Of a DNA stretch of 64,000 bases, positions 17,741 through 27,335 are shown one piece after another (the stretch's first letter is position 1; every line of letters starts with the position of its first letter). The stretch lies in the NCBI RefSeq assembly GCF_000263195.1, contig NC_018742.1:1-64000 (forward strand), written 5' to 3'. This DNA comes from Emticicia oligotrophica DSM 17448. Lineage in GTDB: Bacteria > Bacteroidota > Bacteroidia > Cytophagales > Spirosomataceae. The translations under genes and the position numbers were made by a program. The notes below the pieces were generated by a model. That model was not told the origin of the DNA. It was given only the letters and a program-made list of their open reading frames with translations, and searched no databases.

Positions 17741-18888
17741 TGAACTCATTTATTTTAGGTTTTTTCTATGAATTGCTTCACCGAATCTCAGAACTTGATA
17801 AATCATTTTTTAAGCATAAATTCAATGAAAAAATAGACCACAACTACAAAAAAACTGGAATAGAAAAATTAGCGTCTTTGAAAATTAAAGTTCAAGCGGT
17901 AATTAATCGGAAAGAAGAATTTTTGATTGAAGAGTTTGGATTTAGAAATGACCTTTTAAACCGCTACAAAACCTGTAATGAAGAATTTTTCATTATTGAG
18001 CAAGATTATTTCTTTGTTTTGAAGTATTATGGTTCAACCGAGGTGTATTTCCAAAAAATTGTAAACCGTATATACAAAGAAACAGGACAAATATTAAAAC
18101 CACCTGTCGTAACTTCTTTTTTTTCGCTCGAAAAGTATTTTTGGGCAAAACCACCTCTTTTATTAGGTATTCCTGCTAATGAGGAGAAAAATTTATTAAA
18201 TCTTTCAGACTGTTATCACGAAAAAGGGCATTTTATTGCTTATGAATATGAGCCGCTATATTTCATGTTCACTCGTCAAACCAGAGCAAAAATTGATAAT
18301 TATTTTTCTACACAGATTAAAGAAGCAAATAATAAAGATAAACCCGAACGAGCCAAGCAATTACATGATTTTAAGATAAAATGGTTAGAAAAGAATTGGT
18401 TGGAAGAGTTTTTGTGCGATATGATAGCCACATACTTTATTGGACCAGCCTATGCCTATACTCACATAAAAATTGTTTTAAGTTCAAATGAGAATGACGA
18501 TGATTTAGAACAAAATCTTTTCAAAATAAACTCTGAACTCCATCCAGCCGATGAAGCTCGAATGAGAGGGGTATGTGCAATGCTTAACGAGATTGGTGAA
18601 GCAACATCAATTTTTAATATTAATACTTATTGGCTTCCACTGATTGAAGGAAAAAGTAAAGGTAAATACTACGATTGGGCTTTTCCTGATACTATTCTGC
18701 AAGAACTTGCAAAGGAAATATTTATAGCATGTGGAAATTACAATTTGAATAGCTACAGGGTTCAATGCTCTAAATTTGAAAAACCAATTTCTAAATATTT
18801 AAATGAAGCATGGGCGTATTTTTTGAGCAATCCAGAAAAATATTCTACATGGCAACAACAGATTCTTGATAAATTAGATTTAGATTAA
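17740..18888 (+). CDS. HExxH metalloprotease-like protein in the Argonaute operon
   Basis: A 382-aa protein with a zincin motif: CYHEKGHFIAYEY contains HExxH, followed about 70 residues later by WLEEFLCDMIATYFIGPAYAY, whose E and D could supply the third zinc ligand, and then ELHPADEARM. The same order (YHExGHF, then L.EyfCDl.A, then HP....R) occurs in the unrelated-locus protein at 26175-27335. No signal peptide or membrane segment. The family is unknown to me. It is the last gene of the operon, with a terminator hairpin about 90 bases downstream. A predicted cytoplasmic protease here could be an effector activated by target recognition, or could cleave the HTH/sigma pair. Confidence 0.68.
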   Translation: MNSFILGFFYELLHRISELDKSFFKHKFNEKIDHNYKKTGIEKLASLKIKVQAVINRKEEFLIEEFGFRNDLLNRYKTCNEEFFIIEQDYFFVLKYYGSTEVYFQKIVNRIYKETGQILKPPVVTSFFSLEKYFWAKPPLLLGIPANEEKNLLNLSDCYHEKGHFIAYEYEPLYFMFTRQTRAKIDNYFSTQIKEANNKDKPERAKQLHDFKIKWLEKNWLEEFLCDMIATYFIGPAYAYTHIKIVLSSNENDDDLEQNLFKINSELHPADEARMRGVCAMLNEIGEATSIFNINTYWLPLIEGKSKGKYYDWAFPDTILQELAKEIFIACGNYNLNSYRVQCSKFEKPISKYLNEAWAYFLSNPEKYSTWQQQILDKLDLD

Positions 18889-18974
18889 AGGTATAATACT
18901 CAAAAATAGTTGGTAAAATGTACAAATAATAAATATAAGTTACTAATAATCAGCGAGTTGTATTGTATTTTTTG

Positions 18975-19010
18975 AATGATTGATGAAATTAGTTTCATCA
19001 ATCATTTTTT
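18975..19010 (+). terminator. Terminator of the Argonaute operon
   Basis: A perfect 14-bp stem (18975-18988 with 18993-19006) around the loop TTAG, followed by a T-run. It lies 87 bases after the last operon gene and just before the transposase remnant. Confidence 0.75.
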
Positions 19011-19015
19011 GTTTC

Positions 19016-19985
19016 ATGAAAATAGAAAAAAAAGCGATGCTGGGCCTGTGGTTATCAGAGCAGTATCAAGTGGGGAAAGCAAGCTGGGAAGCAGCGATAC
19101 AAGTGTAAAAATTGTGGAATTTTGTACTGCGAACAACGCAAAGATGTACGCCTTCAAAACCGTTTTGTATGGTTCAAGAAATGGATTTTAGAACGCCAAA
19201 CCTATCAAAGTTTGAGCAGAGAAAGTGGGTATAGTAAGGCAAGCCTTCAACGTTTTTTTTATGAGTATTTGGCTCAGGCTCCCATACTGAAAATTCAAAA
19301 TAAACGCACCTTACATATGCGAATGGATGGGACTTATTTCAAGCAATTTTGCTTGATAACTTATCAAGACCATTACAGTAATTATACGCAGTTGATTCGC
19401 TTTAGTGAGGATGAAAAATATGAAGAAATCAAAGAGGATTTGCAGAATCTTTTGCGATTGGGCTTGAAGATTGATAGCATGACAGTTGATGGACACAAAG
19501 GAACGCTTAAAGCTATTAGAGAAGTATTGACTGAGACCAAAATACAGCGTTGTTTAGTTCATTTACAGCGTCAGAGCTTGATTTGGCTTACAAAACGTCC
19601 GAAACATGAGCCAGCTAAAGACCTCAGAAAGTTGGTCTTGATGATTAGTAAAATCACCACCCATAACGACAAAGCTGATTGGTTAAATCAATTTAAGAAT
19701 TGGGAGAAAACTCACAAGTCTTTCTATCAACAAAAATCTTTCAATCAAAATACTGATAGATACTGGTACACCCATAAGTTACTCAGAAGGACTTATATGT
19801 ATATCAAATCAGCCATTCCAAATATGTTCTATTTTCTGGAGGATGGTGCTATTCCCAAGACCACCAATGGCATCGAAGGGTTCTTTTCTCACCTTAAAAA
19901 TCACTTAGATGTTCATCGTGGTTTATCGCTCGAACATCGTAAAAACTTCATAAAGTGGTACATCTTTTTTTCTAACAAAAAATGA
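19016..19985 (+). pseudogene. IS256-like transposase, Zn-ribbon variant, frameshifted
   Basis: DDE (mutator/MULE-type) transposase. The long frame (from about 19026 to 19985) reads KKKRCWACGYQSS and YKCKNCGILYC, a CxxC..CxxC zinc ribbon, then RMDGTY as the first catalytic Asp, MTVDGHKGTLKA as the second, and TTNGIEGFFSHLK as the terminal Glu. The only natural start, ATG at 19016 (MKIEKK), is in another frame and joins the long frame across eight As at 19026-19033. One base fewer there would restore a full protein of about 323 aa. So it is a frameshifted copy or one using slippage on the A-run. IS ends could not be defined. Confidence 0.75.
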
Positions 19986-20008
19986 GTTTTTTTAGCCATA
20001 TCGTATAC

Positions 20009-20055
20009 CGACAGAATAAAAAAATGTAGCCCAGTTAATGAGCTACATTCTGTCG
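20009..20055. repeat. Nested hairpin after the transposase
   Basis: CGACAGAAT (20009-20017) pairs with ATTCTGTCG (20047-20055) and, inside, ATGTAGC (20024-20030) pairs with GCTACAT (20042-20048). It lies 24 bases after the transposase stop; it may be the right end of the insertion sequence or a terminator. Confidence 0.45.
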
Positions 20056-20180
20056 TTTAAACGCCAAGTCTATTGCTGATTTGTTGGTCTCCACCAGAGC
20101 AAACTTCCTCTTCGACTTAGTGCGGGAATATAATACCTTTTCGCAAATTTTCCACCAACTATTTTTGAGTACATTACCGA

Positions 20181-21032
20181 TTAAAATCCTCGATTTTTCA
20201 AATCAAAATAGCGAATCATGCCAGCAAAAGGTGCTGATTTATCTTTCATTTTTACGATTCTATCTTCGATTTGCTGACGAGTATTTTCACTGATTCTATC
20301 AATATTTTGAAATAATACTTGATAAAGTGTATTATAGATTTCATAAAAAAAATACCTTGATTCTTTCAATTCTTTCCGATTCAGACCATAGTATTTTTCT
20401 GCAGCTTCAATGTAAGGTTTGTATTTTGGTTTTTGGGGAATCAAGATAATATGTTTTAAGACAGCATCAATTTCCCAAGCAAAATATTCTGATGGGTCAT
20501 CAAAGTAAGGGTTAAGTAAAAGAGGACGTTCGATATGATAGGCTTTTACGAATTCTGTTAGTTTTAATCCACTATTATCAATGGGGTCAGGGTTAATAGT
20601 AAGAGCTAACAAATCAATTTCTTGATTTGTTGTTGAAATGGTTAAAGTTGGTGGTGATAAAGCCTTTAACTCATCAGACAATGGAAAGTCATTACCTTTA
20701 TAAACTGAATTACAAACTTGGCAGGCAACCAAATAATTATCATAGCAGTATGCCAACCACCAGTATTTACTTTTAGGTCTAAAATGTTCAACGTCTCCAT
20801 GACTTACCACTCTCGTATCGGCTTCACAGTAAGCACATTTACCACTTGATTCGGCAAATAGTTGTTCTTTGGCTACTTTCCACCTATTTTGAACAAAATT
20901 ATGTGCTTCAAATTTACCAGCCAAAATTTCTTTTTGCCGTATCAACAACTCTTTATTCCAAGCAACTCGCCTTGCCCCTGTGAAATTTTTATGCACTTTA
21001 TCTGCCGTTCGAACTCGCTCCAATGCTATCAT
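20181..21032 (-). CDS. Septu PtuB-like HNH endonuclease
   Basis: A 283-aa HNH nuclease. The core is GKCAYCEAD (first CxxC), then DVEHFRPKSKYWW (catalytic His region) and VACQVCNSVYKGNDFP (second CxxC with the final N/H region). This arrangement, with the HFRPK element, is that of the family containing PtuB of Septu and the retron-linked PtuAB effector. It overlaps the upstream ATPase gene by 4 bases (ATGA), as expected for a two-component system. HNH enzymes here nick or cut DNA or RNA under ATPase control. Confidence 0.82.
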   Translation of the reverse strand: MIALERVRTADKVHKNFTGARRVAWNKELLIRQKEILAGKFEAHNFVQNRWKVAKEQLFAESSGKCAYCEADTRVVSHGDVEHFRPKSKYWWLAYCYDNYLVACQVCNSVYKGNDFPLSDELKALSPPTLTISTTNQEIDLLALTINPDPIDNSGLKLTEFVKAYHIERPLLLNPYFDDPSEYFAWEIDAVLKHIILIPQKPKYKPYIEAAEKYYGLNRKELKESRYFFYEIYNTLYQVLFQNIDRISENTRQQIEDRIVKMKDKSAPFAGMIRYFDLKNRGF

Positions 21033-22276
21033 TGCTGTAATTCTTGATTTATTTTGTTCAACAAATCAACCAAACCAGCATCTGCAACCATATTTGTACG
21101 TGTTACCTGCGGAATCGCCTGAATCCGTTTACTCAGTTTATCAGCTTGTGCCTTGCTACCTTTTCTGTTTTTAAGGTTTTCGTACTCGTTTTTTAGTTGC
21201 TCCGTTTCGTAAGATTCATCAGACTGTACACCAAATATAGGCGATAGCAACACTTGATGCAGCAACATTTTATTGGGTGTTCCTTTAAAAAGTTGGGCAT
21301 CAATTTGATTATTTTTGGTTCGATTTAGAACTATTAGTTCTCCTTCGCCAGCTTGCTGGGCTGTGAGTGGAGAGTGTGTAGAAGCAATGATTTGGAAATT
21401 TGGCAGTTTAGTTTTCAAATATCCCAAAAGTCTTCTTTGCCAAGTTGGATGTAAATGAAGGTCAATTTCATCAATCAGTAATATACCATTAGTCATTAAC
21501 GGATTTTGTCTATCTCCAAAAGTATTAAAAATCCGATAGAGCAAATCGCCAATCCAACCACTCACATTTTGGTAGCCATCGCTTAGTAAATGAATCGGAA
21601 TCAAGTCTTTTCCATTTGAAAATAGCAATGTTTTTTGTTGTTTATCAATCGAATCAAACCTTATGTTGATTAGAAATTCGTTGAGTGCATTTTTAATGCT
21701 TTCAAGAGCTTCGCCATCACTTCTATAATCAAGCTCCATTACCCATGCCGATAACGGGTACAAGTTAGCATCAGAATTAAACAATGTGGCTACATTTGCC
21801 GAGCGGTCATTGTTGTAAAAACTACTCGGTTGATTAAAACTCTGATTTTTATTTAGTCTTCGAGAAGCCCCATAACCCAAAATAAAATAATTACGGTCGG
21901 TATGTGATAAGGCTCGGTCTATCTCATCAAGCGAATCAGTATTATTTACCAAAATATCTTTTATCGAATCTCCCCTGTTTATTTTCAGACTTATTTCTCG
22001 TTCTTTAGGCTTTTTTTCTTTTGTCATAAAAACAGCCTTGATTTCGCAAGAATTTTCGCCAAAACTAATCCATTCATCGGGGTTGCCGAGCAATTCGCTT
22101 AATGAATTACTTCCAGCACCAATCAAGGCAATTGCTTTTAGAATTGTACTTTTACCTGTTCCATTTTCTCCCAAAAGCAATGTCTGGAGGCGAGGTTTGC
22201 CTGTATCATTAATAAAACTAATTGATGTTTCATCAAGTCCACGGAAGTTTCGGAGTGAAAGTTGTTTTAAAAGCAT
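21029..22276 (-). CDS. Septu PtuA-like AAA/ABC-type ATPase
   Basis: A 415-aa SMC/ABC-fold ATPase. Walker A is LLGENGTGKSTILKA near residue 35; the signature LLSDGYQNVSGWI precedes Walker B GILLIDEIDLHLHPTWQRR; the H-loop is IASTHSPLTAQ. It lacks a TOPRIM domain, which separates it from OLD nucleases and fits PtuA. It is somewhat short for PtuA. It sits downstream of hsdR on the same strand and is coupled to the HNH gene, so together they look like a Septu-type anti-phage pair embedded in the restriction locus. Confidence 0.8.
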   Translation of the reverse strand: MLLKQLSLRNFRGLDETSISFINDTGKPRLQTLLLGENGTGKSTILKAIALIGAGSNSLSELLGNPDEWISFGENSCEIKAVFMTKEKKPKEREISLKINRGDSIKDILVNNTDSLDEIDRALSHTDRNYFILGYGASRRLNKNQSFNQPSSFYNNDRSANVATLFNSDANLYPLSAWVMELDYRSDGEALESIKNALNEFLINIRFDSIDKQQKTLLFSNGKDLIPIHLLSDGYQNVSGWIGDLLYRIFNTFGDRQNPLMTNGILLIDEIDLHLHPTWQRRLLGYLKTKLPNFQIIASTHSPLTAQQAGEGELIVLNRTKNNQIDAQLFKGTPNKMLLHQVLLSPIFGVQSDESYETEQLKNEYENLKNRKGSKAQADKLSKRIQAIPQVTRTNMVADAGLVDLLNKINQELQQ

Positions 22277-22362
22277 TTGTCTGATTGAATTTTTATCAAA
22301 TATAGTAAACTACCATCAAAATTAAACCAATTGATTCATTTAGCTATTCTTTTTACTAATTT

Positions 22363-25300
22363 TTATACCGCTGCTCCATAGCGGGCATATACGTGCTGAT
22401 ATACATTTATTGTTCTTTCGCCCAAATCGTGGTCGCTATATACTTTCGGTGGTAGCCACTGCAAACTATCAAAAATCATTGTTTTTATCTGGGCCGTTAC
22501 CATTCTGCTTTCTCGCCAACGCTCAACTTTTAGTTTTTCTTTTTTCAGTTTGGCCAATAAATCAACAGCTACTTTTTTTACAGCTTTCTTTTCTTCTTTA
22601 TCAAGCGTTTTACCTTCACGTAATAAATCAAAAATTGCCAAAGACTCTTGGTCTAAGTTTTCTCTGATTGCCCGTGCGTCCTCAACCGTCAATTCTCCTA
22701 AAAAATCATTGAGTTTACCAAATGCACTACTCACATCTTCGGGGTTTTTAGCTTGGTTATATTCTTCTATTATCTCTTTGTATTTTTCATAAAACTCCGC
22801 CCTCAATGGGTTTTCTTGTAGCATTCTATTTACCTGCTGCTCAATGGCTTGTTGTAAATCAAATACAAATGTATTTTTGTTTTCTGTTTTGGCAAAGGCT
22901 GTTTTTAGTTTCTGAAAATCCAACTTACTGAGGTCAACTACTACGTCTTCATTGGTGGTGTTTGGGTCAATCAGAATATGAGCATTTACAACCTCCTGCA
23001 ACTGACGAATAATCTTTGTTACATCGGCATCGGCTACTCGTTTATTGAGTGTTGTATATATTGCCTCGATGGCATTGTATTCTTCCACATATTTTCTTAC
23101 TTGCTCTTCGGGGTAAAGTGCCTTGAATTTTCTAAAAACCAAACGTGCCGTGGTCTCAAACGATGCCCGTGAGGTTTCGTTGAGCGATACACAATCGGCA
23201 GCTTTCTTGAGCATAGCCAGTTTTTTCATGGCTTTTATGCCAAAAAGCTGTGCCAATTCAAAGCCAAGTTCTGATAAATATCCCCTTGTTAGTTTTATTG
23301 CCTCGGCAAGTTCCTGCTCCATTTCGGCAAGTAGTTCGAGTGGTTTTTCGGTGGTTCCACCTCCGCCGCCCCCTTTGGTTTTATCGCCTTCTCCATAGAC
23401 CGAATATGCCTTTTCGAGTTGCTTATATACATTGCCATAGTCAACAATCAAACCGTTTTCTTTTTCATCATCATATACTCGGTTGGCTCTTGCGATGGTC
23501 TGCATGAGCGTATGCCCTTTGATGGGCTTATCAAGATAGACTGTTGAAACGCAGGGGGCATCAAAGCCCGTAATCCACATGGCACACACAATAGCCAGAC
23601 GAAAAGGGTGGTTTTGGTCTTTAAATTCTTGTTCTAAATCACGAGTTGGGTCGGCAAGTTTTTTGCGGTGCGGTTCGATGTTTAACCCTAAATCCTTAAA
23701 TTTCTTTACTTCGTTCTGCTCCGAACTCACAATCACGCACACCTCCGTAGTATTTACTAAATCATATTTTCGTTTCAGATTTTGTTCCTCTTGCTCGTCA
23801 TCAATGATTTTTATCTGATTCAGCAATTCGGCTTTATAAACCGCCCAGTGTTTCATAATGAGGTCATACATTCGCACGGCTGTGGGTTTATCGAGTGTTA
23901 CGAGCATGGCTTTGCCCTGATACCCTCGCTCGTTAAAATGCCAAACCAAATCTTTGGCGATGGCATCGAGCCGAGCCTCTGCCGTAAGCACCACGTAGTT
24001 TCGCTGAAACAAATAGGTGAGTTTACGCTTTTGGTTATCGTCAATATCTTCGTTTTCGAGTATTTCAGCCATTTCATCATCAATGTCGGGGTTTTCGATG
24101 GCCAATTTTTCGCCTCGATTGATGTATTTGAGCGGGAGCGTGGCATTATCTTCGATGGCTCGTTTAAAATCATAAACCGATACATACTCGCCAAAAATAT
24201 TTTTGGTTTGCTCTACTTCGCCATCAATGAGGGGCGTACCTGTAAAGCCCAAATAAGAAGCATTCGGAATGCCATGATAACGCATATTTCGGGCAAAAAT
24301 ACCCCCTTGGGTTCGGTGGGCTTCGTCCGAAATGACAATCAGATTTGAACGCTCAGTAATGAGCGGAAACTCAGTTTCTTTCTTGGGATTTACCGAAAAC
24401 TTATGAATCACCGAAAACACATACCGATGGTTTTCTTTTAGCATTTCTCGCAAATGCTCACGGCTTTCGGCTTTGAGTTTTTTGTCTTTTACCAAACCCA
24501 CACCCGAAAACGTATCGTACAACTGGGTTTCGAGTTCAGTGCGGTCAACGACCAATAAAAAAGTATATGCACCACCGATTTTTCGATGGATTTTCTCGCA
24601 GATAAATACAATCGAATATGATTTTCCGCTGCCTTGTGTGTGCCAAAATACACCGAGTTTCCCGTTGAGGTCTGCAATGTTTTTGGTCTGGCTAATGGCT
24701 TTGTTTACACCAATATACTGATGGTTTTTTGCCATTATTTTTACGATTTCTCCACTCGAATCATCAAAAAGTAGGAAGTTCTCGAAAATATCCATCAATC
24801 GGTGTTTATCGCAAACCCCACGTAGCATCGTATCGAGGCTTACGATGCCCTCTTGGTTTTCTTCAATACGCTTCCACTCCAAAAAGAATTTGTATTTGCT
24901 CGTAATCGTGCCTACTCGTGCATCGGTGCCATTGCTCAAAATAATGAAAGCATTATGATGAAAAACTGCCGAAATAGTATCTTTATAGTCAGTAATGTTT
25001 TTATCGTAGGCACTTCGTAGGTCAGTATGATGGGCTTTTAGCTCAAAAAATACCAAGGGAATGCCATTCACAAAACCAATAACATCGGGTCGACGGTTAT
25101 AACAATCACCCACGATTTCGAGCTGACGAACTGCCAAAAAATGATTGTTGGCGTAATCATCAAAATCAAAAACTCGGAGTTTTCGCTTGGTGTGTTCGCC
25201 ATTGGCTGCAATAAAACTCACCGAAACACCATTGCGGAGCAGGTCGTATTTTTGTTGATTGATACCACCCAACGATTTATCAGTGGCACGAAGTTCGAGC

Positions 25301-25530
25301 TGCTCAATGGCTTGCTGATAAGCATTTGGCGGAAGGTCGGGGTTTAGCTTCGTGAGGGCTTCGAGCAGATAACGACTCAGTAATATTTCGGTTTTATCAT
25401 TACGGCCCAGCAAGCCGTTTTTACCAAAACTTTCGTTGTGCCAAGCGGTGCAAACTTCCCAGCCCAACTCTTCGAGTACATCTTGTGTGGCTTGCTCAAT
25501 TAGATTTTCTTCTGAATATTCACGGCTCAT
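22363..25530 (-). CDS. hsdR: Type I restriction enzyme R subunit
   Basis: A 1055-aa translocase/nuclease subunit of a type I restriction-modification complex. The N-terminal PD-(D/E)XK domain shows RPDVIGFVNGIPLVFFELKA. The SF2 motor follows: HTQGSGKS (Walker A), VISDEAHRTQGG (DEAH box), FTGTPL (motif III), and MWITGFDAPCVSTVYLDKP with ARANRV (motifs V/VI). Length is standard. It acts with the HsdM and HsdS proteins encoded at 27.9-31.5 kb, from which it is separated by three genes on the opposite strand. Confidence 0.95.
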   Translation of the reverse strand: MSREYSEENLIEQATQDVLEELGWEVCTAWHNESFGKNGLLGRNDKTEILLSRYLLEALTKLNPDLPPNAYQQAIEQLELRATDKSLGGINQQKYDLLRNGVSVSFIAANGEHTKRKLRVFDFDDYANNHFLAVRQLEIVGDCYNRRPDVIGFVNGIPLVFFELKAHHTDLRSAYDKNITDYKDTISAVFHHNAFIILSNGTDARVGTITSKYKFFLEWKRIEENQEGIVSLDTMLRGVCDKHRLMDIFENFLLFDDSSGEIVKIMAKNHQYIGVNKAISQTKNIADLNGKLGVFWHTQGSGKSYSIVFICEKIHRKIGGAYTFLLVVDRTELETQLYDTFSGVGLVKDKKLKAESREHLREMLKENHRYVFSVIHKFSVNPKKETEFPLITERSNLIVISDEAHRTQGGIFARNMRYHGIPNASYLGFTGTPLIDGEVEQTKNIFGEYVSVYDFKRAIEDNATLPLKYINRGEKLAIENPDIDDEMAEILENEDIDDNQKRKLTYLFQRNYVVLTAEARLDAIAKDLVWHFNERGYQGKAMLVTLDKPTAVRMYDLIMKHWAVYKAELLNQIKIIDDEQEEQNLKRKYDLVNTTEVCVIVSSEQNEVKKFKDLGLNIEPHRKKLADPTRDLEQEFKDQNHPFRLAIVCAMWITGFDAPCVSTVYLDKPIKGHTLMQTIARANRVYDDEKENGLIVDYGNVYKQLEKAYSVYGEGDKTKGGGGGGTTEKPLELLAEMEQELAEAIKLTRGYLSELGFELAQLFGIKAMKKLAMLKKAADCVSLNETSRASFETTARLVFRKFKALYPEEQVRKYVEEYNAIEAIYTTLNKRVADADVTKIIRQLQEVVNAHILIDPNTTNEDVVVDLSKLDFQKLKTAFAKTENKNTFVFDLQQAIEQQVNRMLQENPLRAEFYEKYKEIIEEYNQAKNPEDVSSAFGKLNDFLGELTVEDARAIRENLDQESLAIFDLLREGKTLDKEEKKAVKKVAVDLLAKLKKEKLKVERWRESRMVTAQIKTMIFDSLQWLPPKVYSDHDLGERTINVYQHVYARYGAAV

Positions 25531-25863
25531 GTTGTTGTGCTTTATTAACTCACGTTTACCCTCTTATTGGGTTTCTAAAATGTTGTTGCTCTTTGTGAAG
25601 GATTCGAGGTTCGAATCCTTTTTTGTGCCGAAATATAATACTTATTTTTTTAATTGGCTCATAATCAAACCTTTAAAATGTTGTTTTAGTTCTTTTGCTG
25701 AGGTGGCACGAATAATAAAAAGGTGGCACTTTATTTGCTTTTTCAAATAAAATTTCTCTAAATTTGTTGCAACCTTAATTATTGCAGTACTCATCATCCT
25801 AAAATAGTCCAACATCAGAAGAAAGTAAACCTTTTTTTGAAGAGGACACAAACTTCTATTCCT
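25531..25863. other. Divergent intergenic region upstream of hsdR
   Basis: No gene seen. It contains AGGATTCGA-GGT-TCGAATCCT followed by a T-run at about 25598-25625, a 9-bp stem resembling a terminator. Part of it (GGTTCGAATCC) looks like a tRNA T-arm, but no tRNA surrounds it. It presumably carries promoters for hsdR (minus) and the small gene at 25864 (plus). Confidence 0.4.
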
Positions 25864-26169
25864 ATGCTTCACTCACGTTCTGTCCAAGACCAGAAAATGG
25901 ATTCATTTGTTAGAATGCTTGATTTTGTCATTAACGGAAAAGAACTGTATAAACCATTGATTATCAATGTAATAAATGATGCTCGTTTATTGAGTTTAGG
26001 TCAGAAAAATTATTACACAATTGACCGTGATGATTACCATATCATTGTATATTTGGCAGAAAAGGATAAATCTTTTTTCGAGAACGTAAACACCGAAACA
26101 CTACAAAAAGCCGATTATGAGCATATATTGCAAACGCTTATGAGTGATAGACACCACGCTTACGCTTAA
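25864..26169 (+). CDS. Small protein preceding the second HExxH protein
   Basis: A 101-aa protein not recognised; ATG at 25864 preferred over an upstream TTG. It is alpha/beta with a KPLIINVINDAR strand-helix and TIDRDDYHIIVYLAEKDK. It ends 5 bases before the metalloprotease-like gene, so the two are co-transcribed. It may be the counterpart of the small protein that precedes the other HExxH protein, although I see no sequence resemblance. Confidence 0.6.
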   Translation: MLHSRSVQDQKMDSFVRMLDFVINGKELYKPLIINVINDARLLSLGQKNYYTIDRDDYHIIVYLAEKDKSFFENVNTETLQKADYEHILQTLMSDRHHAYA

Positions 26170-26174
26170 AAAGT

Positions 26175-27335
26175 ATGACATCACCACAACTAATGCTTCA
26201 TATTGCACAAGCACACAAAGCATTATTACGAACACAAAACAATCATTATTCCGATAAATCTAAGCAAGCCTACCAAGAAAATTTGGTTAGGCTTTTTTAT
26301 GCTATCGAAAAAGATGTTGTTGATAACCCTCCGACATCAGAAGATGAAGTTTATGAACTAAAAAGCTACATTGACTTTATTTTTAAAAACATTGAGTTTT
26401 TAGATAGTAGCACGCTGAACCTTATTCCTTACGAAATTGTGGCGTGTCTAAAAAGCACACTTTCAGAATGGATAAATGACCCTACATTTATTATTACAAC
26501 CAGTCTGATTAATGATACAGGAGGTTTTAGTTTCGACCCATCTTTGATTACTTTCTACAAGCGATTATATTTTGTATTTCATTTTAAATATAATATCCAA
26601 TTTTCCCATAAACTTATACAAATTAATATTCCGAAGGCTTTTTCTCGTGATTACCTTGTCAGTGTGGTGCATTATCATGAGCTGGGACATTTTGTTGATA
26701 CTCAAAACAAAATAACCGAAGCCCTCTCGAAAGAACTCTACAACGATTTTGTAGGGGGGAAATATGACGACGATGATGAGTTTAACAAAAATATGAATGT
26801 CTATTTTGAGTTTCTACGTGAGAAATACTATTCAGACGAAAATAAAATAGAAATTCTTAGAAACCATCTTGCCGAGTACTTCTGTGATTTGTTCGCAAGC
26901 CAGTACGTGGGGCAGCACTTGAGCGACTACATTATTTATATTACCGAAGGGCAGAATTATTATGTCGATTCGCACCCAAGTTCGACAAACAGAAAAAAAG
27001 TAGCTGCCGATTTTTTAAACAAACAGCCTAACCTCGTAGTAACACTCGTTAATCAGGCATTACAAAATATTTTTGGAAAACAACTCGAAATAAGGTACGA
27101 AGCCATTCCGACCGATGATTTTTATCAGTTATTGCCTTTTGAAATAGCAAACGATAAACAATTGCACGGGTTGATTTCTACGGGGTGGCAGATTTGGAAC
27201 GATGGCCATAAAGCATTTGAGCAAAAGGCAGGAATGCAGGATTTAAGCCAAGTAAAATTTTATTCGATTATCAATAATCTGATAGAAAAAGCTATTGGAA
27301 ACTATATAATTTCGCAGACATGGACGCAAATCTGA
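26175..27335 (+). CDS. HExxH metalloprotease-like protein in the restriction locus
   Basis: A 386-aa cytoplasmic protein with VVHYHELGHFVDTQNK (HExxH), LAEYFCDLFASQYVGQ about 75 residues on (candidate third ligand E or D), then DSHPSSTNRKKVAADF. The order and spacing mirror the Argonaute-operon protein at 17740-18888. The N-terminal 160 residues are helical. It overlaps the dCTP deaminase-like gene by 16 bases, so they are translationally coupled. The family is unknown; a peptidase function is inferred from motif geometry only. Confidence 0.68.
   Translation: MTSPQLMLHIAQAHKALLRTQNNHYSDKSKQAYQENLVRLFYAIEKDVVDNPPTSEDEVYELKSYIDFIFKNIEFLDSSTLNLIPYEIVACLKSTLSEWINDPTFIITTSLINDTGGFSFDPSLITFYKRLYFVFHFKYNIQFSHKLIQINIPKAFSRDYLVSVVHYHELGHFVDTQNKITEALSKELYNDFVGGKYDDDDEFNKNMNVYFEFLREKYYSDENKIEILRNHLAEYFCDLFASQYVGQHLSDYIIYITEGQNYYVDSHPSSTNRKKVAADFLNKQPNLVVTLVNQALQNIFGKQLEIRYEAIPTDDFYQLLPFEIANDKQLHGLISTGWQIWNDGHKAFEQKAGMQDLSQVKFYSIINNLIEKAIGNYIISQTWTQI

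Noticed and set aside
25598-25625. tRNA-like T-arm (GGTTCGAATCC).
   Set aside because: No acceptor, D or anticodon arm is found upstream; the sequence is explained by a 9-bp stem followed by Ts.
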